Positions 36,201 to 47,702 of a DNA stretch of 64,000 nucleotides are shown here, piece after piece. Each line of letters begins with the position of its first letter. Position 1 is the stretch's first letter. Under the pieces are notes generated by a model that had not been told where the DNA came from, ran no database searches, and saw only the letters and a list, made by a program, of their open reading frames with translations. The stretch covers positions 4,836,001 through 4,900,000 of the forward strand of contig JAOVFP010000008.1 in assembly GCA_025738555.1 (NCBI GenBank), written 5' to 3'. Position numbers and translations under genes: made by a program. The DNA comes from Cyathus striatus. Lineage: Eukaryota; Basidiomycota; Agaricomycetes; Agaricales; Nidulariaceae.

Positions 36201-36658
36201 AAGGATGTTACGCCGACAGCAAACAAACAGTGTCACAAGCTAGTTTTTATATTTGAAAGTTTTTCGTACGTTAACTTGAACGCCATGCACTTTCTTGAAG
36301 AGCTCATCATACATTAGTCGACGACATGAACAGCCTAGTAGAGCATAGCAGCATGTATTCATATGGCGTGACCGTTTTGGTTATGCTTCGTAACTCCTTC
36401 CATCTACTTATTATTTGAAGAAAAGCTGGGAACTTCGAGACGGGGGATGCCTGAGGGAGATATGACCTATTTGGATAGATTATTTTAATTATCTAAAAAT
36501 ATGAAGCTCGAATCCTAGGTAGGTAAGTTAGCCGCGTATGTACGGGTGGGGACATTCTGAATGCAGCGATACAATATCGACAACAGGCACCCATAAACAT
36601 GTCTAGAAATAAATATCTCTACATCGTGGCACATAATCATTACTGGGTATTTATGGAA
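36201..36658. other. Convergent intergenic region
   Basis: About 460 bp of 3' flank between the F-box gene (+) and the carrier gene (-). AT-rich. It contains 'cctaggtaggtaagttag' but no gene. Confidence 0.4.
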
Positions 36659-37890
36659 TCATATGCGGTCAAGGACACGCATGGCCATTTCAAATCCAAG
36701 GAATGTAGCACCATTCGCGAACGGTGATCTGCACATACCCATTAGTCATATAATTGGCGTAAGATAATAAGCATAGTTACCGAATGAGAGTGGGTCCAAG
36801 GCCACGAGTGAAGGCGCCGACCCCTTCCGTTCTCCACACAGTGCGAACACAGTCCCATGTGGATTTGTATTTCTGACCCGTTGAAGAAGAGAAACCATCA
36901 GTCTGCATTCGAGACTTGATCATGTCAATTGGGTATATTATTGCCCATAACTAGATAGAAGCTTTTAGATGTTATAAGCGATGTGGGAGGCCGATGGGAC
37001 TCACAGCGTAGCCCGCTGCAGCACCATATATAACAGCATTCATGGGGCTAATCTGATCTCGTCGAATTCTCTTCCTTGACATCTCCCATTGAACAAGTTT
37101 TTCATATGCTAGGAAATAGACTCCATATCCGCTGGCTTCTCGAAGCAAGGTAACTGCTTGACCCTTGTAAATGCCCGCAATACCGTGCGACGAGTAAATC
37201 TTCTTGATGGCGTCGTACGGCCCTGCATACGTTGGATTTTTATTCGACTGGGTCTGCAGTCCTGAAGGGAGATGTCAAGAAACTGATGCCCATGAATAGA
37301 AAGGATTGCTCACGAATACGGATATGTTCAACAGGACCTGACACGAAACCGTTCGCTAAACCGGCACTCACTCCTGCAAGGAAAAGTTGTGTCCCAGTTA
37401 ATATTTTTCCATCTGCGCCACCCTGTCCATTTGCGAGATTTTGCCTCGCGAAGTAGCGTTTACAGTTTTCAAGAGCCCCGAATTGGATAGATACGCATAC
37501 ACCAATACCAAGTAGAGGAGTCAGAGTGCCCTATGAAAAAATATTTCATTTTTTTAAAAAAAATAAACAAGGTATGACTTTCGACTGACCTTGTAGAACG
37601 CTAGCGGACCCTCGTTTTTAAAAATACCTCCCGCGCAATGCACCATGCCCGAGTAGGTGCCCTTAGGGGCGGTTTGCATGCGCTATGTACAGGACCAGAA
37701 TAAACAATCATGTAGTCGTGTGTGTTGAAGGGCGTAACCTACAACTTTGACAATATCAAAGGGCTGGCCAACGAGGACCTGCGTTGGGGATTAGAACTCT
37801 GAAATGCAAACATGTGGGAATACAGAAATAAAGCACCTGAGCAATTCCTCCAGCAGTGCCAGCAGTGAGGTCCTTGATTGTCTTCGACAT
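36659..37890 (-). CDS. YMC1: Mitochondrial carrier (SLC25), Ymc1/Ymc2-like
   Basis: Six-helix inner-membrane transporter. The start is MSKTIKDLTAGTAGGIAQVL. Three carrier signatures are readable: PFDIVKVRMQT, PVEHIRIRLQTQS and PIDMIKSRMQTDG, one per ~100-residue repeat. Other family blocks are FYKGTLTPLLGIGVCVSIQF, GLANGFVSGPVEH, GIYKGQAVTLLREASGYGVY, YALWAIIYPID and LGPTLIRSPFANGATFLGFE. This set matches yeast Ymc1/Ymc2 (linked to glycine and glutamate use) better than ornithine or carnitine carriers. The substrate is inferred from similarity only. About eight exons; complete. Confidence 0.88.
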
Positions 37891-38189
37891 TGTTTTATGG
37901 GAGATGGAGTTAAGGCTGGTTAAGGAGGAAGGGGTGAGGATACTGCCTGACAAGGAGAAATGAACGTGAAAGTTGGTTTAGCTGCATCTGTCGAGTCATG
38001 GCTGCTGTGTAAAAAGAAATGCACAAAACAAACTCGGACAAACGGCCGATAAGATAATGACTTCGGATTCAAATACAACCATACAAGTCACAAGTGCGCG
38101 CCGTCTTCCAAGTATCTGAAGCATTTTCAGATTCTATATTCACCCACACGCCTTGCTGGAAACTACCTGCATGCTCTATTCACACACCC
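37891..38189. promoter_or_regulatory. Divergent promoter, carrier (-) / C2H2 factor (+)
   Basis: 299 bp between opposed start codons. The reading frame of the C2H2 gene stays open upstream to a GTG at 38094, but translation should start at the ATG at 38190. Confidence 0.4.
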
Positions 38190-40139
38190 ATGGACGCTCT
38201 CACTAATGATGTACAACCAAACAACGATGATCCAGAGGACTGGGACGAAAACGAGGACTACGATGATGAAGATGACGAGGACATCGACGCAGAAGCACAG
38301 GAAATAGCACGACGTCTTGGAGAACAGCTTTGGGCCGATATCAGCAAAGCCAATGCTTCTGTTGCCGAAGGCTCTTTGGTTACTGTACTTGAAAGTGATA
38401 CAATACAAACCATGACCCCGGACTTGCATATTCCACAACCTTCTCCGGTATTTCCTCATGTCGCTGCTTCCCAGCACACTCTCTCCAAGAAGGAAGAAGC
38501 TATTGTAGCTACCATGAAAGCCATTCTTGATCTTGTTGCAAACGATGCTACTGCTAGGACGACGCTCGAGACGGCCAGCATCCCCATGCATGGCGGTGGC
38601 AATGTCCTGGATATGCTGCAGCAATGTGTTCATTCAAATACTATTTTGAAAGCTGCTGCTATGCCACTAAGTCAAGTTCTCGTCTCCTTAGCTCGATCTG
38701 ATGTTCTATTCGGCACATTGAGGCATTCGAATGCGTCTTCCATCGAGTTGAACAAGGGGAAAAGGAAACGCGACGAAACTAACGAGGAATCTCGCCAACT
38801 TGATACACGGATAGTTAAACGACCTTATATACCAGACACTGATCTTCACAATCAAATTTCCGAAGCCGTACGCGCCATTACAAACGCGCTGGCCACGCCT
38901 CCCTCTCCAACCATCGACCCAATCGTTATATCATCCATACGGTTGCAACTTCATCAAGTCTTCCTCTTTGCCGTTACTTCCTCCGCAGGGGGAGGTCCTG
39001 AGGTGCATGCCCTTCAAGAAATTGGGGGCCTTATACAAGTTATTGGCGTCCTGAGCGGGATTCAGATCGGTCACCAACCTGAATCTATTCCAGGTCGGGT
39101 TTCATCGCTTCAACATAATCCGGTGTACCCATGGATTCCAAACCATGCACCTCCCATAACCGATATCGGCACCGCAGTTTATCCGTGCCTCATTGTAGGG
39201 TGCAGAAAAACGTTTTCGCGTTTATATAGCTTACGCGCTCACCAACGAAGCCACGCAACACATCGTCCTTACCGTTGCGATATCTGCCCTGCTTCCTTTG
39301 CCAGAAATCATGATCTGAAACGTCACATCAAGCTACATGACAGAATCGCATGGAAATGTGCGGGATGTCAGAAAGTGTTCTCAAGGCGAGATGCGATAAA
39401 GCGACACAAAAACGGAAGTAAGGCTAGAGGTCCTAAGAGCGAGGCCTGTGTCGATGCAGACGTCATCGAAGTGGAACTAGACGAAGCGAATGACGACTCT
39501 CTGCGTGAGGAGAGGAGAGCAAAACTATGGAATGGCATTGCAGTCAATCATGGTACTTCTCAGACTTCAGGTTATCGGCATGATTCTGGTTTAGACGAGG
39601 GCGAAATACAACCGACAACCGTATCAGGGATACAAGCTACCATCATTAGTTTACATGGTCTCCTACAGGCTCATGTCGGAAATGCTCTTGGGGCTCCGGT
39701 TGGTCATTCACCGCCAATGACCACGGATCCTACCAATGGCCAAGCTACGCTAGCCAGCGTCATTGCACGCGCTCAGTTACAAAATCTTCCACCTGTCGCC
39801 CCTACTCCGATTGAATGCAACTTTGCTTCTTCAGCAGATCAGGTTATGTTACATTCCGCTCCTGCTGACGATGTCTTGCAGGCAAATGGAGATACTATTA
39901 TGCAAAATCCCGAGGATCACACAAACTCTCCGGGATTCCCTTCCCTTTCAATGTACGGTTTGTCTGACGAACAGACTAAGTTACTTGAGATAGCAATTGC
40001 CAATGCAGCATCAGCTGCACAAGCACAAGCCGAGGCTGAAGCCGCTTTAGAAGAAGAAGAGGAAGATTACAATGACGAAGATGAAGAGTATGAGAGCGAT
40101 ATTCAGCCAGACGCAGACCAGCCAGTTATAACCGAGTAA
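38190..40139 (+). CDS. C2H2 zinc-finger transcription factor
   Basis: Single-exon gene of 649 residues, unusual in this intron-rich window. The start gives MDALTNDVQPNNDDPEDWDE and then a very acidic stretch. A basic, nuclear-localisation-like KGKRKRDE lies near residue 190. Three fingers fall between about residues 330 and 420: YPCLIVGCRKTFSRLYSLRA with HQRSH, YRCDICPASFARNHDLKRHI with KLH, and a third WKCAGCQKVFSRRDAIKRHK that lacks a regular second His partner. The C-terminus is acidic (EEEEEDYNDEDEEYESD). The finger arrangement is that of a fungal C2H2 regulator; I cannot assign an orthologue. Confidence 0.85.
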   Translation: MDALTNDVQPNNDDPEDWDENEDYDDEDDEDIDAEAQEIARRLGEQLWADISKANASVAEGSLVTVLESDTIQTMTPDLHIPQPSPVFPHVAASQHTLSKKEEAIVATMKAILDLVANDATARTTLETASIPMHGGGNVLDMLQQCVHSNTILKAAAMPLSQVLVSLARSDVLFGTLRHSNASSIELNKGKRKRDETNEESRQLDTRIVKRPYIPDTDLHNQISEAVRAITNALATPPSPTIDPIVISSIRLQLHQVFLFAVTSSAGGGPEVHALQEIGGLIQVIGVLSGIQIGHQPESIPGRVSSLQHNPVYPWIPNHAPPITDIGTAVYPCLIVGCRKTFSRLYSLRAHQRSHATHRPYRCDICPASFARNHDLKRHIKLHDRIAWKCAGCQKVFSRRDAIKRHKNGSKARGPKSEACVDADVIEVELDEANDDSLREERRAKLWNGIAVNHGTSQTSGYRHDSGLDEGEIQPTTVSGIQATIISLHGLLQAHVGNALGAPVGHSPPMTTDPTNGQATLASVIARAQLQNLPPVAPTPIECNFASSADQVMLHSAPADDVLQANGDTIMQNPEDHTNSPGFPSLSMYGLSDEQTKLLEIAIANAASAAQAQAEAEAALEEEEEDYNDEDEEYESDIQPDADQPVITE

Positions 40140-41338
40140 TATTAGCGACGAGAGTACAAAATAAGGTTCGTTCTTTTCATACCAAATACATTCGGATCGT
40201 TAATAAATACAGCTAGACACTGCACTTGCCGCCCTCGTACACGCAATATAATAATCTAACATCCAAGATCTATATGCCCCCTTGCGAAATCGAAGATGGA
40301 GACATATATATCTATACATGCTTAGCTCGGGAATGTGTCAAGGACAAGCAGTCCACTCACAGTCCACTCACTCTGATCTCCTACCCTCCCAGCTTCCTAT
40401 GCTACATTTTCGGTTTTGGATTCGGTTTCCGAGGCGACGAATACTGTGTCCGAACGTTTACATCTATCCTTCTCCACTGCTCCTGACTCTGCAAAGATTC
40501 CCGCTTCCAAGCGTCGGCTATTGCTTGCGCAGGCGATAGCGTTGGACTTGGAGGACAGATGTGCTTCTGAACACTACGTGGTGACGGTGAATCCGTGGTC
40601 ATCTGTGCTGCATGTATTGAAGCATACGTCTGAGAAAGGTGGAAAGAGTTCAGGTAAACTGGGCGTACGACGGTCGGGCAAAATTCGTAGATGATGGATG
40701 GGGGCAATACCTGTCCATCTTTATAATTAACATTAGGTCAAAGGGGTGAGGCAGAATGCTTGAATCAGCATTCGAGGTCGAAAAGACGGACAAATCGTCA
40801 AGCTAGTGATTCACACCCGCGAGTGTAGAACAAAGGGGGACCTAAATCAGGAAGGTTGAAAGAATGGTAAGTTGACAGACTCGATCGGAACATGCCTTAT
40901 TTGGGCTGCGACTTTGTGCGGGAAGAGCGGCGAAGAGGAGAACTTTGGCTTCAGAATACGAAATGAAAATGTTTGCTAGGAGGTGTAGATTCTTTGTATT
41001 TATACCTGGAATATGTTGGAATGTGGTGAACGCATTTAAGGGGTCAAACAGACGACTGATGATGACCCGTCCACTTTTGCTTGACGTGCGGCAGTATTTG
41101 ATATGTGCAGTAACACCACGACCCAGCAACGAACGCGTGTAGGACGCAAGGCGAACCCATCTTGGGATGGGATTCACAGCATTAAGTGTGACTGACGAGC
41201 CCGCTTTCGGTCTTAATTAAGAAAGAATCTGTTAGTTAGAGAGGTCGATGGAGTGCCTCACGGCGATCATGGACGATTAGGTGCAAGGATACTCTAGAGT
41301 TTCATGGGGAAGAGGCTACAGATTTGCGGGCTGGCAGC
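40140..41338. other. Mostly gene-free, weak coding signals
   Basis: On the - strand, an ATG at about 40599 opens 65 codons (MTTDSPSPRSVQKH...AQAIADAWKRES...KPNPKPKM), and a 111-codon frame lies at 40842-41177. Neither has recognisable homology or clear splice context, so they are not called as genes. On the + strand, an overlapping open frame at 40416-40694 lacks an ATG. Confidence 0.3.
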
Positions 41339-42134
41339 CTACCAGGACATCCTAACTTCGGAATGAGAAAGGAGACCTAATCTAGAATTCGTAGCCAATC
41401 TAATCTCCATCCTTCTTTCATCAAGGTCACCAAGAACCGGCTTATTCGTGTTCTCCAGAAGGGTATCATCAAGTTCCGGATAAACATGGCTACCAAATGA
41501 AGTCTTTTTTGACCAGGATTCTCCTGATAATTCGCTTGGGCCATGATAACTTCGGAACCAGCATGAAAAGAGCTCGGGCCGTACTGAAGAACGGAGACTC
41601 GGAGAAGTGGCTGGTGTTCGGGATCGTTGCCAAACGTCTAAACATTGAGGAAGGTTAGGGCTAGCGGTAGGTCTAAACGACGGTCAAAGCTGGATGTTTC
41701 CAGCGATACTTACTTGTTCTTCATTCCCTGCCTGGCACAGTTCGATAACATCAGGGAATCCGGACATGATGCAAAGATCACATTGTCCTGACCCAGCATG
41801 CCCATTGGTGGAGACTCGGCGAAGAGAAAAGATCTGCTGGGAAACTGCCTGAAACTGCGCATGCCGTATAGGAGGCTTGTGTATTCATGCCCTGGTGGCA
41901 GGCAAGATTACCCTCGAATAGTGCGGGCCCGAATCCCATGCAACGATAACTGCGACCAGTGCAAGTGGATCTTAAACCATGAATAAACGTGAGCTTCTGA
42001 TTCCATGTAACCCCGCAGGAAGCAAGTAGACTTTGAATGGTAGTTTTGATACTAGTGAGACAATCACGTTGAAGCATTGGGTGAGAGAGCAGGCCAGAAG
42101 GTAGAGATGCCAGCACATTATGGCAAAGAGACAT
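41339..42134 (-). CDS. Unrecognised multi-exon coding region, possibly decayed or with a base error
   Basis: Two exons are convincing. The first reads GHAGSGQCDLCIMSGFPDVI, ELCQAGNEEQ and ends at a consensus donor (CAA|gtaagt). A 76-bp intron (41638-41713) leads to TFGNDPEHQPLLRVSVLQYG, SFHAGSEVIMAQANYQEN. After one frame change near 41510 it continues SHVYPELDDTLLENTNKPVL, DLDERRMEIRLATNSR, up to TAG at 41339-41341. The language is that of a folded protein, but I do not recognise the family. The 5' part (GMNTQASYTACAVSGSFPAD) is in a different frame again. One missing base near 41510 would join the C-terminal pieces. Start unknown. Confidence 0.35.
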
Positions 42135-42335
42135 TAGCGGAGATATAACTAGACGCTGGTACGTATATGGCGAGAATTTCTCTTGTAAAGATTCTCATTG
42201 GTCGATTGCATCGGCCATATGTACTTCAAATATTACGCCTAACCGACCTAAAACCTACCTGCTGAGAAAAAACCACATCGAGAACACTTATTGTCACAGT
42301 GCTGCAGTACACTACAGACACACTTTAAAAGTAAA

Positions 42336-44044
42336 TTATAATAACACAAATAGTATCGAGGACCACAAGGATATGGTGATAAACATGGGGCGTTGTGAGT
42401 ATGAAAAGGAGCTTGAAGTGTTTGATCCTGTAGACGGTGTCGGTTTCCTCTTAGACAAAGTCGAATTTCCGGTAATAGAAGCATTTCCTAACAAACGTAT
42501 GAACAGTGTAAATTAGTGACATCGTTTGCGATGAATGTGCTTGACAAACTTACGAACTGCGTCAAGTAAGACATCTTTATAATCGCCCCCAGCTTCCCAG
42601 ATGGCAAATCCTGCTAGCCCCTCGCTGTTGATGAAATTTCCTTTGGCAGTGAAGGATTGTGCATTGTCAAATGCGACGTATATCTGCGAAGTCTGGTTGT
42701 ATACAAATGGCTGATTTGTGGAAAGCTAAGATGCGAGATCCCTGCGAAAAGGCCTAATCAACTCACCGTTTGGCTGCAATTATCAAAAAAGTAGTCGATT
42801 CCAGATTTTACAGAACCATCAAGATTCAAGAAGCCTTCCTGAATTAATCCCCAATATGTATATATTCCTCTGGGTTCTTGCAGAACACCACAAACATCAA
42901 GTTCGGCATCACCGTCCCATTTATCACCCTTTGCACTCTGCTCAGGATTATACAATGGGTAGGGCGAAGATGTGTTGCCCAAATTACCAGACACCAGTGT
43001 AGAGAAGTTCACATGGAATGAGTGTCCGTATGCTGGGACTCCAAGAACAATCTGATGCGCTGGTATCCCAGCATTTGTCCAGGCTTTAGTGGCAGAGGTC
43101 GCAGATCCAAATTGTGCATCACGAGGAGCACACGAATCGTCCAAAGGCGAACTAGAGCCAACTCCAATTGTTGGTGCTGACTTGATATCGTAGTTCATGA
43201 TTGAAATGTAATCCAGTATATCGCGAAAAGCAGAGACGTCGGAGGATGGCTGGCCAGAAGCATCGGCCCATGGTAAGACATACGTTGCCGCTGAGATGAT
43301 AAGATCCCTTGCATCTGTGGAATTTCGAAGTTCTTGTAGGAAAGAGAGGAAATTATCCGTATCATTTTCATTGACAATATTACATCCTATTCCTTGAGTA
43401 CCAGGATACTCCCAACTATGAGCAATTAACATAATTCCAGTGTGACCAGGAAAAGGAACACTCACTCAAAATCAATTCCATCTAAATCATACTTCATAGC
43501 AATTTTTGTAATCGTGTGTACAAACGACGTGCGGTTTTCGGCGGAGCCAACGTTCGTTGAAAACCAGCGTGATCCTGTCCAACCCCCAACTGACAAGCTC
43601 GCTGTTACATTCTAAATTCCAACATGGCATTAGCTTTCAATGGAAAGGGGAATATACTGAGACTCTTGCATGTTGATGCGCGGCAGCTACAAACTCTCTT
43701 AGTAGTTTGTCGTCTGAAGCATCCAAGAACAGCGTATTTACGTCCGGAGTTGTAGTTCTATTTTTAACGGGATCAGTTCGATGCCAGGTGAGAAATCAAG
43801 AAGCAGAAGAGACTTACGCAAAAGCGTATGTCAAGTGTGTATACTTCGACCAGCTAACAGCAGACAAAGGGAAGTCCTCAGAATGCCAACCCGTGTACCA
43901 CGCCGTAGAGATCAGCGACTCCGAAGGAGAGGTAGAAGAAAGTGAGCCGCGCTGCTGCAGATGCGGATACATTGAAAATTGGTGACGGAGAGCATCTGCG
44001 GCAGCCAATAATAAGGGTATGACAAATACCGAAAAAAGCAGCAT
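42336..44044 (-). CDS. GH18 chitinase, secreted, probably GPI-anchored
   Basis: Hydrolyses chitin beta-1,4 links with retention of configuration. Signal peptide MLLFSVFVIPLLLAAADAL. The catalytic barrel opens STAWYTGWHSEDFPLSAVSW and SKYTHLTYAFA. The SxGG motif is SLSVGGWTGSRWF. The catalytic signature DGIDFDWEYP is formed across a ~50-bp intron (GA|T), so the acid Glu is present. Further blocks are FLQELRNSTDARDLIISAAT, FRDILDYISIMNYDIKSA, AGIPAHQIVLGVPAYGHSF and VYNQTSQIYVAFDNAQSF, then GLAGFAIWEAGGDY. After the domain comes a Ser/Thr-rich spacer and a hydrophobic end (FITISLWSSILFVLL), which fits a GPI signal. No CBM is seen. Wall remodelling is more likely than nutrient digestion. Confidence 0.9.
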
Positions 44045-44439
44045 TATAGGTGAAAACTAAAGCAGAGAAAAGTAACGAGTTGAAGGTTATTTGAGGAGAA
44101 GTGACTGTGGGGTATGTAGCATGATATTGGAGCCAGGGATCGAAGGACTGGTGTGAGGAAATCCAGCAAGTAGTGAGAGCATGCAAAGGGCGTGCATTTG
44201 GCAAGGTGGTCCTTGTGGAAGTTTTATGGTCGACCAGGCAATGGGTGGTTAATACTTAACGTTGACAACGTTGAAGGTACCGCGCGGTGTGATCTCCGTC
44301 ACCTCAATCACAGGCACGCGTCTTCGCAATCACATCCGCACAACATTCGCTTACGTTCGACTGTAGACTTCCGAATATAAGGGTACAATAATATCCAAGT
44401 ACATATAAATTCTACATTAGATACCGAAGTCGACACTAG
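44045..44439. other. Intergenic region, chitinase upstream / CoA-binding gene 3' flank
   Basis: 395 bp, must hold the chitinase promoter. A CCGCGCGGTG stretch lies around 44279-44289. No gene. Confidence 0.35.
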
Positions 44440-45034
44440 CTAAAGGAGGCTCGCATTGCTCCTAATAATATCGTCACCTTCGACGAGAAGGCATGCGCCA
44501 CCGTAGATAACACGTTCCGACAAACCATTTTGCTTGATATAATCAATCACTACATCATCTTCTGCACCAGGCTGTATCCATATGGCAGGAATGGAAAGAT
44601 CTTTGGCCTGCTCCAGAATGGAGAGGGTTACCTAAAAGAACGAGGACAAACGGATCAGCAAAAACAGGCTTCAACTCGGACGACTATCTCACTTTCGGTG
44701 GCGTTATGATGCTGATCGAAGTCTCTGTAGGAGAAGGCAGATTGGTGATCGAGTCAAGTGTAGCGATGCCCTCCAATTCTGACTCTTTCTAAAGTGACAG
44801 GAGGTAAGCGGAAACCTATGTCTGAAGAAGGATGATAACTAACGGGGTGTACGGGAGTGACATCAAGGCTGCGCTCTTTATACCAGTTCAGAATCTGCGG
44901 AATGGATTATACATTCGCAGTAGACTGTTTAAACTGAAACGCACCTTGGTACCAAACTTTGTACGGTCCTTGGAGGCACCAAAAACAGCGAAGTGGGGAG
45001 ACGTGAGGAAAATCTTCTTGATAGATGTGGCCAT
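44440..45034 (-). CDS. CoA-binding domain protein (YccU/succinyl-CoA ligase-like Rossmann fold)
   Basis: Small single-domain protein. The start is MATSIKKIFLTSPHFAVFGA, then SKDRTKFGTK, where FAVFGASKD is the glycine-containing nucleotide loop of the CoA_binding_2 fold. The next exon reads ILNWYKERSLDVTPVHP, then KESELEGIATLDSITNLPSP, ETSISIITPPK and IPAIWIQPGAEDDVVIDYIK. It ends VIYGGACLLVEGDDIIRSNA plus a few residues. Four exons, about 145 residues, complete. These blocks match bacterial YccU-type and fungal homologues throughout. The physiological reaction is not established; it binds CoA and lacks the ligase partner. It lies divergent to MCY1. Confidence 0.85.
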
Positions 45035-45443
45035 TTGATAGAGCTCTGGGTGGGATGGTGGTAGTCAAGGTTGGGGGGGAGTGTGGAGTGATTCCAGGCT
45101 TAGCACTCTGAGGTGGCAAAAGACTCGGGGTTTATCTAGAGGAGACAATAATGGAGGACGTGACTTGAAGATGCGGGTTTAGTCAGGAAGCTGGAAATCG
45201 CGTCATGCAGGAATTCAGGATTGGCTATTGAGTAGATGGCAACAGGATGGGGAGGTGATAGCCGGATATCGTGGACGAGAGTGGGTTCATTGGGGTTGTA
45301 TGTTTTAAAGATGTAGTACTAGTAGCAGAACACTATCGTGGATGAGAGTTGGTTCATTGGATATGTTTTAAAGTGAGGACAAATCAATTTCTCACACTCG
45401 CCTAGATTCAATATGACGTTTACACTCTTTCTTCACAACCAAC
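45035..45443. promoter_or_regulatory. Divergent promoter, CoA-binding gene (-) / MCY1 (+), with internal duplication
   Basis: 409 bp between start codons. It holds an imperfect direct repeat of about 40 bp (45268-45310 and about 45334-45373) sharing 'atcgtgga', 'gagag', 'ggttcattgg' and 'tatgttttaaag'. The repeat period is about 66 bp. Confidence 0.5.
45268..45373. repeat. Two-copy imperfect tandem repeat (period ~66 bp)
   Basis: Copy 1 runs from 'atcgtggacgagag' to 'tgttttaaag' (ends 45310). Copy 2 runs from 'atcgtggatgagag' to 'tgttttaaag' (ends about 45373) with a 3-4 base deletion and a few substitutions. Confidence 0.7.
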
Positions 45444-47589
45444 ATGTCTCTTCTGGACGCTTTCTCCTCCTTGCGCTGGCCGTCTCGTGCTGCTGCAAGA
45501 CACATTCTTTATGGAATACTCATCGGCTTCTCCCTTTCGCTTACATCTACATCGCTCCTTATGCTTTACCACCAGCGAAAGAGACGACGCGCTTCTGCAA
45601 ACTTTACGCCACGGCCTATAGAACTGCGAAGTGATGAAATTGTATCTGGAGTAACGGGATTAATAGGTGGGGAAACAGGACCTGCCATCCGATATACTTA
45701 ATGTTGTCGTATTCAGGCAATACTCCGCTTCTAAGGATTAACTCTCTCAGCGACGCACTCGGAGTTGAGATTTTAGGAAAGGCAGAGGTACCCGTGCCCC
45801 TTTACTACCTTCCCCGTGAAACCAATCCTTTTCAGTTTCTTAACCCAGGTGGAAGCGTCAAAGATCGCGTTGCCCTGCGAAGTAGGCATATTCGTGTCTG
45901 CCAGGATTGGTATAGAATATTCACCCAATCTCTTAGTGATCGACGATGCAGAGCGACTAGGACTTCTTCATCCATATACTGGATCTCGAATTTTCGAAGG
46001 AACCGTTGGCTCAACTGGCATTTCGATTGCCACAATTGCACGTGCAAGGCGCGTCATCTTAACTTCATTACCAGCCCGTGCTAATGATCCTGTAGAGGCT
46101 ATGATGCCAGTGCGTCCACGTGGCCTCACATTAAACTATGCAGAAGCTAACGAAATTTTCAGCTATTATCATGCCAGATGATGTAGCTGAGGAAAAAGTG
46201 AAAGCGTTGCTCTGCCTTGGAGCCAACGTTGAGCGCGTGCGACCCGCGAGTGTAGTAGACAAGAAACAGGTGATGGCGCGTTCCCGTGTTCGTTTTCGAC
46301 TCTTCCTGACGTTTAGCTTATAGTATGTTGTAAGTTGCACCCCCAAATCACATTTGCTATCAGCTAAAGCACATGTTAGAATCTCGCAAGACAACGTGCG
46401 CGTGCATTCGGTGATTTAGATAAAATTAACGAAAGTGATTCCTCCGCTAAGCAGAACGGTGCCGGGCAGCCCCATTTTATGAGTGTTCCTTCCGAGCCTA
46501 TAGTCGTTACAACCAAATCACGCGTCAGTTTCGATACAGATGATTGGGCGCACGACGGCTCGAAGCCGAGAGGATATTTCGCTGACCAGTTTGAGGTTCG
46601 TATGTATTGAGACTTTTTCTTATTCATTCAAGCTTATCAATTGGGTGCAGAACAACAGTAATTTCGAAGCACATTTCACTGGAACAGGCCCCGAAATTTG
46701 GAGGCAGACTAGCGGAAATATCAATGCCTTCGTTTCTGGGGCAGGTACGTATTAAACTTGAGATGTTTGACATTCACGTTTTTTTTAATGACTGTGAAAG
46801 GAACTGGAGGCACAGTTGCTGGAACTGGCCAATTTCTTAAATCCATGAACAAGGACATTGTGGTTGCTATATCAGATCCAGAAGGTAGCGGATTGTTAAA
46901 CAAGGTATAGAACACGCTGTGGCTTTATACATGGCTACAGTCAAGAATATTCGTTTTCATAGGTTAAATATGACGTTATGTACGATCGTAAAGAGAGCGA
47001 AGGGACAAAACGAAGGCACCAGGTCGATACCGTTGTCGAGGGAATGTAAGTTCTCTAAATGTATGCGATGATTAAACTATTTCTTAAATCGAACACGTAG
47101 TGGTATCAACCGACTTACGAACAACATCGAGCGTGCGCTTCCCATCATCGACGATGCTTTTCGGTATGCTCCTCTTGTTGATATTGCCACTGTATCTGAA
47201 GCATGTTTATAGAATAACTGATGCCGAGGCCGTTTCTATGTCTCGATACCTCGTGAAAAACGACGGACTGTTTCTAGGGTCCAGCAGCGCATGCAATCTC
47301 GTAGCATGCATCAAGCTAATTAAAAGGCTAGGGTGGACGAAAGGAAAGACAGCAGTAACTATTCTGTGTGTTGTTTTGTGAACTTATTTTTTGCAGTACT
47401 AATCCGTGTAAACCAGGTGTGACTCTGGAAATCGACATTATTCCAAGGTACGTTCTGTTATTGTTTAGTTACATTCTGTACTCTGACCGTTGGCTACAGT
47501 TCTGGAACGATGATTATTTACGCAATGCAGGAATTCCGATAGACATTGAAATCGTGGAGGATCTAATTAAATCACCTGTGGAAGCTTGA
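45444..47589 (+). CDS. MCY1: Membrane-tethered mitochondrial cysteine synthase-like PLP enzyme (Mcy1/Cys12)
   Basis: Fold-type II PLP enzyme of the O-acetylserine sulfhydrylase family. The start is MSLLDAFSSLRWPSRAAARH with a hydrophobic segment (ILYGILIGFSLSLTSTSLLM), the N-terminal anchor of fungal Mcy1/Cys12. The catalytic part reads GLIGNTPLLRINSLSD, then FLNPGGSVKDRVALR, which holds the PLP-binding Lys. FEGTVGSTGISIATIA, IIMPDDVAEEKVKALLCLGA, YFADQFENNSNFEAHFTGTG and FVSGAGTGGTVAGTGQFL (phosphate loop) follow, then VAISDPEGSGLLN, LFLGSSSACNLVACIKL and LCDSGNRHYSKFWNDDYL. Compared with soluble CysK it has the characteristic insert around VSFDTDDWAHDGSKPRGYF. About ten exons; no breaks. 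Confidence 0.88.
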
Positions 47590-47702
47590 ATATCATACCA
47601 TTTGTCCACTATATAATGCGTAACAGTACTTCGCGACGTATAATTATTACTACAATTCGTGCATTGTAGAATATTTCACTACCTGCCAGTCTCGCTCGAG
47701 TG

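Noticed and set aside
40416..40694. 92-codon + strand ORF overlapping a 65-codon - strand ORF
   Set aside because: The + frame has no ATG near its start, and neither strand offers family or splice evidence.
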